Positions 1 to 9,806 of a stretch of DNA of 64,000 bases are shown in pieces (position 1 is the first letter of the stretch; every line of letters begins with the position of its first letter). This DNA is from Miscanthus floridulus (Eukaryota > Streptophyta > Magnoliopsida > Poales > Poaceae). A program made the position numbers and the translations under genes. The notes beneath the pieces were generated by a model. The model searched no databases and had not been told where the DNA came from. It saw only the letters and a program-made list of their open reading frames with translations. Location of the stretch: NCBI RefSeq assembly GCF_019320115.1, contig NC_089581.1:14375925-14439924 (forward strand), in the 5' to 3' direction.

Positions 1-1263
1 TCTAAGGCACCTAAGCCCATACTACACCTGCAAAATGAAGATTGGAGAAAGGCGATAACAGAATCCTTAGAAGGCAAAACCACCGAAGAAGATGAAGTAA
101 AAGCAGCAAGAATATAGGCCAGGGCAAGAAATTACACAATCATAGATGGTGCACTATACAAGAAAGGAGTAGTCTAGCCTCTCCTCAAATGCATATCGCA
201 GAGCGAAGGCATAGAGTTGCTTCAAGAAATACACTCAGGAATTTGCGGGTCGCACATTGTCTCTAGAGCATTATCAGCAAAGGCAATAAGGCAAGGCTTT
301 TATTGGCCAACACACATACAAGACATAGAGCAGACAGTCAGAACATGCAAAGCATGGCAAACATTCTCTCCCGGACAGTCAAAACCATCATCGGAGACCA
401 AGCTTATACCCCCGACATGGCCGCTACAAAGATGGGGAATGGACCTGGTCGGCCCATTACCACCATCCCAAGGAGGAAACAGATTCACAGTAGTGGCAGT
501 AGAATATTTTACAAGATGGATAGAAGCAAAGCCACTGGCGAAGAAAACCTCAGAAACTGTCAGAAAATTCTTCTGGCAAAACATCATTTGCAGATTCGGT
601 GTACCGAGGATTCTGACAGTAGACAATGGAAAACAATTCGATTCAGAGAACTTCAAAGAATTCTGCAAAAGCATTGGGACAAAACTTGCCTTCGCCTCAG
701 TATACCACCTAGAGTCCAATGGTGCTGTGGAAAGAGCAAACAGAATAGTGTTTTCAGCAATATCAAAAACATTGCTGGGCCTACGCAAAGGAAAATGGGT
801 AGATGAATTACCCAGAGTGATTTGGTCACACAATACATCTATCTCAAGAATAACAGGATTCACACTATTCAAACTGCTTTATGGAGAAGAGGCCATGATA
901 CCAGAAGAAATCAAGCACGAAAGCCTCCGCACAACGAGACAACTAATGTTGCAAGATGAAGAATATGCAAAAGAAACAATAGAAGCCATAAGACTAGAAG
1001 CAGTCAAAAACATTGCAAAATATCAGTCCCAAACCAAGAAGTGGAGAGACTCTCAGGTGGTAAGGAAAGACATAAAACACGGAGACCTCATACTCAGAAG
1101 AAAACCGAACGCACAACTTGTTGGCAAACTGCAACCAAAATGGGAAGGCCCATACACAGCAACGGCAGCAGGCCGCCCTGGCTCTTTCCACTTGACCGAT
1201 AGCAAAGGTGTCACGACAACCCACACCTGGAATATTGATAGCCTCCATAGATACTACATCTAG
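1..1263 (+). pseudogene. Ty3/Gypsy integrase (3' end of pol), with stops
   Basis: This is the integrase of the Tat-type element. It would insert the cDNA by a DDE-type reaction. One frame runs from base 1 to the TAG at 1261-1263, broken by TAG codons near 115 and 175. Counting residues from codon 217, the zinc-binding HHCC module has H6, H13 and C44, but the last cysteine is replaced (CKAW in place of the usual CxxC pattern). The catalytic acidic residues are visible: D76 in GMDLVGP, D136 in LTVDNG and E172 in SNGAVERAN. A GPY-like module (KWEGPYTA) lies near the C-terminus. The frame is open far upstream of base 217, where an apparent start is only a TTG, so this is the tail of a polyprotein and not a separate gene. 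The stops and the lost zinc ligand suggest it is inactive. Confidence 0.9.
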
Positions 1264-1597
1264 GCAATGTACCAAAGGGTAACCTCCGCAAATAATAAGC
1301 GGAGGCCCCTCCGTTCATTTACCTTTCAGCTCTTTTTTCTTCAACCCAAAAAAATGTAAAAGAGCCTGTACTCTTTTCCTCATAGGGGAACTCCAAGCGG
1401 AGGTGAGGTTTTTAACGAGGCAGGCTCAATGTAAAAATCCTCTAGAAGTATAAAGAGGTAACTCCCCAAAAGAACGCTTGAAAAGTCCAAAACCGAAAGC
1501 GGCCAGCTCTGGCGCCACAATATTCGGTGAACAAAAATAAGCACAGGTCCTTTCAAAGCACCAGCCACAGGCATTGGCAATTTGAAACGACCTCTAT
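1264..1597. other. spacer after integrase, no gene seen
   Basis: Non-coding interior of the Tat-type element between the integrase stop and the tandem array. I see no promoter or RNA gene. Short ORFs here do not resemble proteins. Confidence 0.5.
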
Positions 1598-2124
1598 GGC
1601 CAAACAGGCCTTCGACCTTGACAAAGACCTGTCTAGAGCCACGCATCAAGGCAGAAATCACCTTGGCCAAACAGGCCATCGACCTTGACAAAGACCTGTC
1701 CAAATTCAGGCATCAAGGCAGAAACCACCTTGGCCAAATAGGCCTCTGACCCTTGACGAAGACCTGACCAGATTCAGGCATCAAGGCAAAAACAACCTTG
1801 GCCAAACAGGCCTCCGACCCTTGATGAAGACCTGACCAGATTCAGGCATCAAGGCAAAAACAACCTTGGCCAAACAGGCCTCGGACCCTTGACCAAGACC
1901 TGACCAGATTCAGGCATTAAGGCAAAAACAACCTTGGCCAAACAGGCCTCCGACCCTTGACGAAGACCTGACCAGATTTAGGCATCAAGGCAAAAACAAC
2001 CTTGGCCAAATAGGCCTCCGACCTTGACGAAGACTCGAACAAATTAAGGCATCAAGGCAAAAACAACCTCGGCCAAACAGGCCTCCGACCTTAACAAAAA
2101 AACCACCCCAAGCATCAGGGGCAA
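1598..2124. repeat. 67/68-bp tandem array inside the Tat element
   Basis: Eight units, each with the core ggccaaacaggcc (or ggccaaataggcc), start at 1598, 1665, 1732, 1800, 1868, 1936, 2004 and 2071, so the period is 67 or 68 bp. Units share an accttgacgaagacctg block and an aggcatcaaggcaaaaacaa block. The first units differ more than the middle ones. Tandem arrays in the 3' untranslated region of Tat-lineage elements are known and can seed satellite DNA. Confidence 0.93.
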
Positions 2125-3433
2125 CACCATTATGGCGCTAGAACCAGGAAGAAGGTCTCCGCCATCGAAAACAGCAAAACGAGGAAAAGGTCTGACAAAA
2201 CCTTGTCACTTAGGCACTAGGCCTATTTACTTCAAAAGATCTCAAAAGGCACGAATAATTCAAGCAAGATATAGGCCATTAAAGCCAAGATACGTTCCAA
2301 CAAACAACGTACCAAAAATTTAACAACCAAAAGCCACCACCCCGCTATAAAACGGGTTCCCCCCACACCCTTAAAACCTCAGTCAACATAAGGCGCAAGG
2401 GGGGAAGAAGGCAGAGCACAAGCACAAGCCACAGCAACGGCCATGGAGGTAGGGGTCTCCTTAGATATCTAAGTCGGCCGTAGATATTGTATGAAAACTC
2501 ATAAAATCAGAGGCACCAGTAGACGGTCGGAGACAGTGGGAAAAGAGACAGGAACTACGGCACGGTGATGAACAGTGCAGGCCTGCGGAAGAAGGGGGAT
2601 ATCGCATGAAATCTCGTAACATCCCCCCGACGCCGGAGACCTAACCTGCCATCTCCACAAATGAAACATGTCCCACGGGTGTGCAGTGTTAGAGGCCCAT
2701 ACCACCAGACAGCTAAAACACCCAGCTAAAGAAATACCAAAAGTCTCCACCGTCTGCACAAGCCGCGCCAAACCTCCTATCAGATCACACACCGATTCAA
2801 CAAGCCTCGCCAGGCGGACTTCAAGTACGCCTCCGCCGACCAAAAAACTGCAAACACTTCTACCCCGGCCATCAAGCAAGCACAGAGAAAGAGAGAACAT
2901 GGGGCAGAGGTCCTAGCCACCACCTCTGTATCGTGCACGTTCACCCAAGCAAAGGCCCATGGTGTGCAAGCTCGGGACTAGACGAGATATGTAAACTAGC
3001 ACAACAGACATAAGCTCCCGCACAAACAATCAAGAAAGTGAACCTGTTTTGTATTCCATAAAACGTCAAGTAGCATTCTTACAGGACACAAATTTACAAT
3101 AAAATCCAAACTATTGTGGCGGAGGTCCGCGCCAGGCAAGCGCGTGAGTAAACCCAGCGCGCTCGTCGTCTATGTCAAACTTAACTGACTCAAACACGTC
3201 GCGCGCAACGCTGTGGGGAAAGGCCGAACGCCAATACTCCCAAAGCTCTCCGCTCACATAAGTACCATCATTGTAGAGAGTCAAAGGCATGACATCTTGC
3301 GCAGGCTCCCGATTCGGAACCTACGCAAGGTTAAAATTTTCCACAAAATCATTCAGAACAAAAGAAACTTTATTTACAAGAGCCCAACTGGACTACAATA
3401 TACAAGTCAAAACAGCTAAGTCCTACAAAGAGC
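2125..3433. other. Tat-element interior, no recognised gene
   Basis: Non-coding part between the tandem array and the 3' end of the opposite-strand gene. A TATA-like gctataaaac lies near 2345 on the plus strand, but no convincing ORF follows it. Any terminator or 3' UTR of the opposite-strand gene would lie in the right-hand part of this stretch. Confidence 0.4.
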
Positions 3434-6400
3434 CTAGACCTCCGGCACCTTGGCCACAGCAGAAGTCCCTGGAACGGAGCCCGCATCAACTGTGGGCGGG
3501 GACGGCGCCTGCGGCCTCCGACCATCACCACTTCCAATCGTAGCGCCTACCGGAGCGCCATCGGTGGCGGAGGCACTGCCCGCGGTCACCGAGCGCGGAA
3601 CTGGCGGAGGCCTGCCCGCAAGACTCTTCTACACATCCTGTAGCACAGGCTAAATATCAGTGGCACAGGCAATGAAAGCCTTCGCAGCTTCGCAAAAAAG
3701 CAAGGAGAGAAAAATAGCGGCTACAAAGACTAGAAATACCTTCGCCCTCTTTTCCTCCGCCAGTTTCCGGGCAGCAGGTCTCCCAAATGGAGCCCAAAAG
3801 TACCCAATGAAATTTCTCAAGGTTTTTCGTAAACCAAGAGAAGTCTCACCAAGCTCCTCCGGACCCGGCAGCGCTCCATCCGGAATACTTTCGGTATGCG
3901 TACACCCGCCGCGCACCAAAAGCTTGGCGTAATTCGCTACTCCCGCCAGCACCCCATAGTCCGTGTAGCCATTGATTAGACTGGGGAGCTTCGCAAGGTG
4001 ACGCTTTAGCTAGGAGGCGAGGGCGTAGACGCTGTCTTCCTCCGGAGGAGCGGAGGTTTTGCCTCCAAACTCGGCGACGATGGCCCGGTAATGGCCAACG
4101 GTTGAAGCAAGGACCCCCTTGACCGAGTCCAAATGCCTCATCGTCAAAGACAGCTGCTCCCCCACCGTAGCTGTGGATTCCTTCTCAGAGGCCAGCTCTC
4201 GCTGGAGACCCTCGGCCAACTCGTTCGCCCTATGGGCCTGCTCAGCAGACAAAACTTCTGCATCTCGGGCCTTGGCGAGATCGGCCCTCAAAGCCTCCTT
4301 TTCTTGTTCCTTCTCCGCTAGAGAAAGGCGGAGAGCTGCAAGGGAGTTGGCCAAACCCCCTTTTTCACCTTCCAGGCGCTCGTTCTCCGCCTTGAGCGCT
4401 TCAATCGCAGTATCTCGGTCGGAGACCTCACGAGTGCAGCGCTCTTCCATAACAACAGCCGTGTGATACCCCTGTGATCAGAAAGAAGAAGACCAAGACG
4501 ATCAGCAATAAAAACAAAAACAAGTCTAAAGGCGAACATACACCAAAAAAGGTAAACCACCAAAGACGCACCAAGCTCTGGTGTTCTAGATGAACACGGA
4601 GAAGTTGGAAGAAATCCATGTCCCTCAGACGCTGTTTGAAGCGATCTGATTAAAGAAGAACAAACAAACACAAAACCATAAGGTGAGAAAAGCAAATCTC
4701 ACAATAAATACAACAACTGCCAGAGACCACCTCCGACGTCTCCAAGAACCCCAAGATAGCACTCTTCCCAACCTAAGATAGAAGTGTCGGAGGAGCCTGC
4801 ATAGCAAAAAAAAACAAAAACAACAACAACTTAGGTCAGAGGGCCGATCAGAAATAGGCAATAACAATAGGCCAAAAGACGAGTAAGATAAAAACACTCT
4901 ATACTCACTCGGACCCGGCGCCATCGGCCCCGGCTGCCCCGGACTAAACCTGACGCTGGCAGCGGCCGCTCGCTCCTCCGGGGTGAGGAGTCCAGCCATG
5001 ACATCACCTACAAAGCAACAACTACACAGTATTAGCACTTGATAGAATACATAAACAAATAAACCGAGCGAAGACAGTAAACACAAAAATGTGCGCCAAA
5101 CAAACTCACTCATAAAAAGCCAAGGCTGGGCCGCCTGCCGAGCCCCCTGGGCAGAAGTCTCCGCCCCATCATGTGGCGAAGGCCCAAAGGGCCGGCTCTC
5201 CTCAGCTACAGGAGAGCCGTGAACCCCGCCGCTCGTGACCCGCACGTCCACTGACGGGACGGAGGAGCTCTGAATGTCTTCACTACCGACAGAGGCAACG
5301 CCCGCACTATCGGCCGAGGACACGGCCGGTGTGATCACCAAAGCACCGGTCTTCTTCTTCTCTTTCACAGGCGCCTGAGCAACAGCGGCGCCCTTCCTCT
5401 TCTAGGACTTGGCCTCCACCGTAACATTCTTCGCGGACGCCTTCTTCTTCTTGTCAATCGAAGCCAGGACCTCAGCGGGAACCTCGCGCTCCCGGTAGAT
5501 GATCCCGAGCTCCTCAAAAACTTGATTGAGCCGTGGCATGGTGCCTGCCACGGCTCTCCGAGATGTGTACTCACACTCAGAAATTTTGCCAACCAACCCG
5601 ACGGTGGCCTCCTCAACGTCGGCAACGAAGCTGTCCTCTGTCACCCCCTCCCCCAAAGACCGGCCAAAGCAGGGGAAAGGAATCCCGACCTCCGGCCTAA
5701 AAATGGGAACCTTCACCTTTCCCAGCCGAAAGGCTGGGTTGTCTCTGCCCAGGGGCCAGTAGTTGGAGGCCATAATCTCCTCCACTAGGTCGCGGCCCCT
5801 GGAGTAGCAGCATGCTGCCGCAAAAGCCCGGTCGCAAGCCTTCCTCGCCGGAGACATCTCCTCCGGCAGATCCACGCGCGTATGCGGTGCCATCACCTCC
5901 ATTCTTGAAGTCAATGGATACTCCACGACCTCCACACCATCCTCGGTAGTGCCACGGACCCCGTAGGTCTTCACGTAGAACCACTGCTCAAGCCAGCCGC
6001 GGTCCCATTTGCCATTCTAGCAAAAAGAAATCTCCAGGCGGTCTATGCCTTGGTTCCTCTTTGACATGAAGGTGCAACTACCATACTGGTAGATCACCTC
6101 CACCTCCTTGCCCACACGCATCTCCTTCTTCTTTGGCTGCTTTTGTAGCTCGTAGTAAGCGCAGAAGGTGTCCACATCTGGCTCGGTGCCATAAGAAACA
6201 CACGCCCAGCAGAATTTGCTGAGCGTGAGGAAGGCAGTAGGAGTCAGATGATGGAGCTGGACATTGAAGGTCTCCGACACCCGACAGAGGAAGGGGATGT
6301 TAGGAAGTCAGAGGCCGCAGGTGAAGAAGTCCCAAAACACCACCGCATATCCCTCCTCCAGCTCCGGAACGGTCTGGCCAGGCGGAGGGATTTTTACCCT

Positions 6401-6595
6401 CGAAGAAGGAAAATACAATTCCTTCAACATCTCCGCGACCGCCTCTTCAGTAATGGAGGAGGGGCTAAAATCCCATGACTTTATCGCCATGTCTCTAGAA
6501 TCCGCAGCGATCAAGTCTCCGACAGACGTGGAGACACTCCCCAAATCCTCCTCCACTAGCTTTTCAAATTCCAACGCGGAGGCAGAGGCAAGCAT
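3434..6595 (-). pseudogene. opposite-strand spliced gene of the Tat element (gypsy-type putative transposase family)
   Basis: This gene runs against pol. Minus-strand exons that I infer are 6595-5110, 5007-4909, 4796-4731, 4645-4572 and 4471-3434. All four introns are GT-AG (two donors read GTGAGT) and their phases (1, 1, 1, 0) join one continuous frame. The start is the ATG at 6595. The N-terminal part (near residues 85-150, around WDFFTCGL and LHHLTP) resembles the plant family annotated as putative gypsy-type transposon (Pfam PF04195 from memory). A Lys/Ser/Pro-rich linker follows, then a coiled coil rich in Glu, Lys and Ala (about 4440-4100), then a Pro-rich tail. The frame is interrupted by TGA at 6308 and TAG at 6017, 5402, 4010, 3650 and about 3632. 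Each can be explained by one C-to-T or G-to-A change. The function of this family is unknown to me, and the transposase label is historical. Confidence 0.75.
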
Positions 6596-6862
6596 GCACT
6601 CCTCAAAGTGTGCACTCCAGCCGGTGGCCCTAACGCCGAGAAGGTGGCGATAGGGTCTGAAGAAGGCAGGCCGGCGAGTATGGGCGGAGGCGGAAAAGAA
6701 AGCCACCGCGGCGGCAGCCTAGGCGGAAGACGCAAGCGGAAAGACAGAACGCACGAAGGCAGCTCAGGCGAAAGCGAAGAGAGCAGAGAGCGATTTCTCA
6801 GACGCAAGGAAAGCGAATGAGCATTGCGGGGGGGGGGGGGGACCCCGCCACCAACCTCGCCC

Positions 6863-6869
6863 TTATATA
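6863..6869 (-). promoter_or_regulatory. TATA box of the opposite-strand gene
   Basis: On the minus strand the sequence reads ctatataagg (6870-6861), a close match to a plant TATA box. It lies about 270 bp upstream of the ATG at 6595 and is followed by GC-rich sequence and a run of 14 cytosines. It is outside the LTR, so it would be a private promoter. Not tested; inferred from position and match. Confidence 0.6.
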
Positions 6870-7187
6870 GGCCGCGGGCAGGCGGTTCATCTCCCGCCGT
6901 ACAACGGTCTTCTCTGGAGAATTCGCCTGCCGCCCAACGGTCATCTCTGGAGAAGTTGCAAGGTATACAACGGAAAGCAATACGGCGTAAACGGCCACAG
7001 CGTAGGACAACGGCTAGTTTTGCAGCCTAACGGCTACTATGACAAGACCAGCGGCCACGCTAGAGCGGGCCAGGGGGGAACCTGCGGGGATCGATCGGAG
7101 ATGTGACTACGCACAGTCTCCGCCCCCGTGGACGTCCTTGCTTAGGGCGTTTTGAGCTCACGACACGCTCGGGCGGACCGTGGTCTC

Positions 7188-7199
7188 AAAAGGGGGGAA
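7188..7199 (+). other. polypurine tract
   Basis: The sequence aaaaggggggaa ends one base before the LTR start. In LTR elements this primes plus-strand DNA synthesis, and its position fixes the LTR boundary at 7201. Confidence 0.85.
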
Positions 7200-7200
7200 C

Positions 7201-8099
7201 TGTTGTAACACGGCCTCTGAGAGTGGCGGAGACCTATGCGGCCAGCAGTTTGCAAAGACATCTCCAACCAACTACCTAAGCAAAGGCCCAGCTACCACGC
7301 CTCCAGACCTAAAAAGATGAGGGTTTCTCAGACTGCTTGTAGGACACTGCCGGTGACCCTGGCGTAGCCTCCGCCTGGTTAGCTCGTAGGCGTCTCCGGG
7401 CGAAGGGGGCGGAGGCCGCCCCGCTGCAAGGCTAATCAAGTGCCAACGTTACCTACGTGTGTGTGCAGGTAACCAGAGGAAGGCGTTCGTGGACGGCGCG
7501 GGCGTGCCGGTTCGGCCTCCGCTCGTAGGGGCAGAGACCCAAGCAGGAGGACGGCAATACTGGGCATCGGGGGTCTGCGGCCTCGGCGTCCTAGGGGCGG
7601 AGACCAATGGCGGAGGCCTAAAGGCCCTTCGCTGAATCCTGAGGCCCGATGGGGCGGAGACCGACGACAGAGGTCCAAAGGCCCATCGCCGAATCCTGAG
7701 GCCAGATGGGGCGGAGACCGACGGCGGAGGTCCAAAGGCCCATCGCCGAATGCTGAGGCCTGATGGGTCGGCTGATCGCGCAGGCCCAGTACCCGAGGGC
7801 GGCATGACAAGATTACCCCCGAGAGGAAAGACGAGTAGTGGAATATTCCGAGAATGTACTGTAGCAGTTGAAGGGTATTATTATAAACTCTGTAAAAGTG
7901 GTAGTTGAGCCCTATAAATAGGGAACACTTGTAACAGTATGGGGGGTTGAAAAATGAATTAATGAAACCCTAGTTTTACGTGCCATTTCCCTACACGCCC
8001 ACTTGTTGTGCCTGTTTCCGGAGCCTCCGCCTGAGGGCAGCGCTTGGCGGGCGGAGGCCTCTACCTCCTCCACACTATCTGAGACCGCAAGTCTCAACA
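7201..8099 (+). repeat. 3' LTR of the Tat element (about 899 bp)
   Basis: Begins tgttgtaaca after the polypurine tract and ends caaca at 8095-8099, giving the expected TG...CA ends with a short TGTTG/CAACA inverted repeat. U3 holds three 57-bp tandem units starting at 7594, 7651 and 7708 (core ggggcggagacc). A TATA box, tataaata, lies at 7913-7920. The short ORFs here are frame shadows of the GC-rich tandem units. Confidence 0.85.
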
Positions 8100-8602
8100 C
8101 ATTCCTTCTAGACGAACTGACGAAGGCAGGAGACGCGAGAAGGGGAAAACAAAAAGGCCCGTAGCTCGGGGGCCGACCGGACGTGCAGTGCAGGTAATTA
8201 AGAGCTGCCGAGGGCCGTGCTGGTGAACTTGGCTTCCACAGATCCACTCCAGCGGCCGCGTGCTTTTGGGTCTCGGACGGGTGGTGGCGCCGTGACGGCT
8301 CGGTCACGCGGCACATCATGGTTGTTCTCGTCGGATAATAAACAACACTATTGCACTATACAGCGGGGGCGCAAACACGAAATTCAAAAAAAAACTTATA
8401 GGGCTCTAAAGGGAACACGTGGAGAAATTCGTTTTGGAAGTTTGCTTCAATGAGTTATATAAAAAAAAACTTGTGAGACTTGGTCAATGCAGTGAACCGT
8501 GCGATGTGTGTTATCCATGTGGGACGTGATTAGTACTGGATGGTGATATTCCAATGTTTTTTTTCTAGTATAGCAGTGACAAACAACATCAACTTATAGT
8601 GA
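8100..8602. other. flank of the Tat element, nothing recognised
   Basis: Mixed GC-rich then AT-rich sequence. One long frame (8217-8453) starts with TTG-like codons and has no protein character. No gene, RNA or clear repeat seen. Confidence 0.4.
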
Positions 8603-8803
8603 GGACATGTTTGATACATATGGACAGTTACTGGTTTTGGCTAAAAAATAGTCTAGATTAGCTATTGTTGACTAGCCAGTTGGTTACCAACTATTTAAAG
8701 ATTTTGACTAAAAAAATAGCCCATCTATTCAGCTCTACTGTTTGGTTACGCTAGAACTAATTTTTAGCTAGTTAGCAATTAGCTACTATATCAAACAGGT
8801 CCT
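8603..8803. mobile_element. MITE-like element (about 200 bp)
   Basis: The left end aggacatgtttgata and right end tatcaaacaggtcct are inverted copies with one mismatch. The interior is AT-rich and non-coding (repeated ttagcta/tagccag words). I could not find a convincing target duplication, so the superfamily is open. Confidence 0.6.
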
Positions 8804-8979
8804 AATTAATGTTATCCACAATTCCACACCTACCTTTTGGAAGGTTTCAAAGCTGATCAACCAGAGGTTTCAAAGTTGCGAGTAAAATCACGTTAGATCA
8901 ACAGGCACGACTCTTCCTTCAAAACATCCGTCATGACCGAGACCAATTATCCTACATCTCTTCTAGTTGTAGTACTCTG

Positions 8980-9134
8980 CTTCAGCAGCAAAAACTGGTG
9001 GATAGTCCGCCAATTGGAGCCACGAACCGGCAGTGATATGGTGTGCTATCATTGTCAATTGAAGACATTGAACCGATAATGGTATACCTATCACTGTCGT
9101 CTCTACCATAATCGGTAGTGATGGTCTTGTAGTG
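8980..9134. mobile_element. CACTA-type terminus fragment
   Basis: The sequence ends tcttgtagtg at 9134. On the other strand this is cactacaaga, the start typical of CACTA (En/Spm) elements. Inside it are repeated words such as atcactgtcg and atcggtagtg, like the subterminal repeats of grass CACTA elements. Only one end is seen and no transposase. Confidence 0.4.
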
Positions 9135-9184
9135 ATTGCGTGTTCTAGTGTGGTGGAAGTGTATATGGACATTTCTTAAATATT

Positions 9185-9347
9185 TTTTATATAAACATTT
9201 AGGCAGTCTGAAGCCACTTTTATGATTACGAATACCATAATCTTCAGCAAATGCAAAAGCCGCGTCAACATTCATTTTGTGCAAACCACTCTCAAGATCA
9301 GGAGAAATCCATGTATGAGCCTTTTCCTTTGTCTTCCTCTTCCACAT
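9185..9347 (-). pseudogene. possible RNase H-like fragment
   Basis: A short minus-strand frame contains GLHKMNVDAAFAFAED, which resembles the start of the RNase H-like (RVT_3) domain of plant LINE-derived proteins (pattern KxNxDxAF). The rest of the domain is missing, and the frame runs into the CACTA-like fragment. Weak call based on one motif. Confidence 0.3.
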
Positions 9348-9806
9348 CTTCTCTCCTGAATCTCATTTGAAGAACTCTGGTCTGTGGACCTCTATAGCTC
9401 AGGTTTGGGCTTGGTATGGTGAGAAAGGCCGTACTTCATTCATTCCTCAGAGGAGAATTGCTCTTCTCAATTTAGGCCAACCATTTCCCCAGCCCAGCTT
9501 GCCACTGCCCCTGTATCCCATGAGCATTCTGGGCTTCGCCCGATTACCGAGTTGACCGCCCGTGGATCCATTTCCGTTCGGAACGGAACTGGCCTAACAA
9601 AGGCCAATCAACAACGGCCCAACCGTGCGTCATCTTCCCGCCCGCCCACGCTGCGGCGCGCGCCCAAAAATTCCCCGAAGTCCCGCTCGCGGCTCGCCAT
9701 TCCCTGATCCCCTCTCAAGTCCCACCCGGTCCCCGCCTCTTGCCGCCTAGGGTTCCGACGGCATCCTCGCCGACGCCGACGCCGACCACCGCCGACACCC
9801 TCCGCG
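9348..9806 (+). promoter_or_regulatory. upstream region and 5' UTR of ORC5
   Basis: About 460 bp before the ORC5 ATG, changing from AT-rich to strongly GC-rich near 9600, as is common at grass promoters. I see no clear TATA box near the likely transcription start, so exact elements cannot be named. Confidence 0.4.

Larger units (their letters stand above)
1..8099 (+). mobile_element. Ty3/Gypsy Tat-lineage LTR retrotransposon, 3' part
   Basis: The window opens inside pol. In order I see integrase (1-1263), a spacer with a 67/68-bp tandem array (1598-2124), an opposite-strand gene (3434-6595, minus), a polypurine tract (7188-7199) and a 3' LTR (7201-8099). Opposite-strand extra genes and repeat-rich 3' regions are features I know from Tat-lineage elements such as maize Grande and rice RIRE2, so I assign it there. 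The 5' LTR, gag, protease and reverse transcriptase are outside the window, so the target duplication cannot be checked. All coding parts carry stops. Confidence 0.85.

Noticed and set aside
217..1263. Integrase as a free-standing gene starting at 217
   Set aside because: The start codon there is TTG and the same frame is open upstream apart from TAG codons; it is the end of a polyprotein.
1598..2124. CRISPR-like array
   Set aside because: Direct tandem repeat with no unique spacers, inside a plant retrotransposon.
2343..2352. Plus-strand TATA-like box inside the Tat element
   Set aside because: No convincing coding frame or splice structure follows it on the plus strand.
7436..7810. 124- and 118-codon minus-strand ORFs
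   Set aside because: Translations are repeated Pro/Gly/Arg units of the 57-bp tandem repeat in the LTR.
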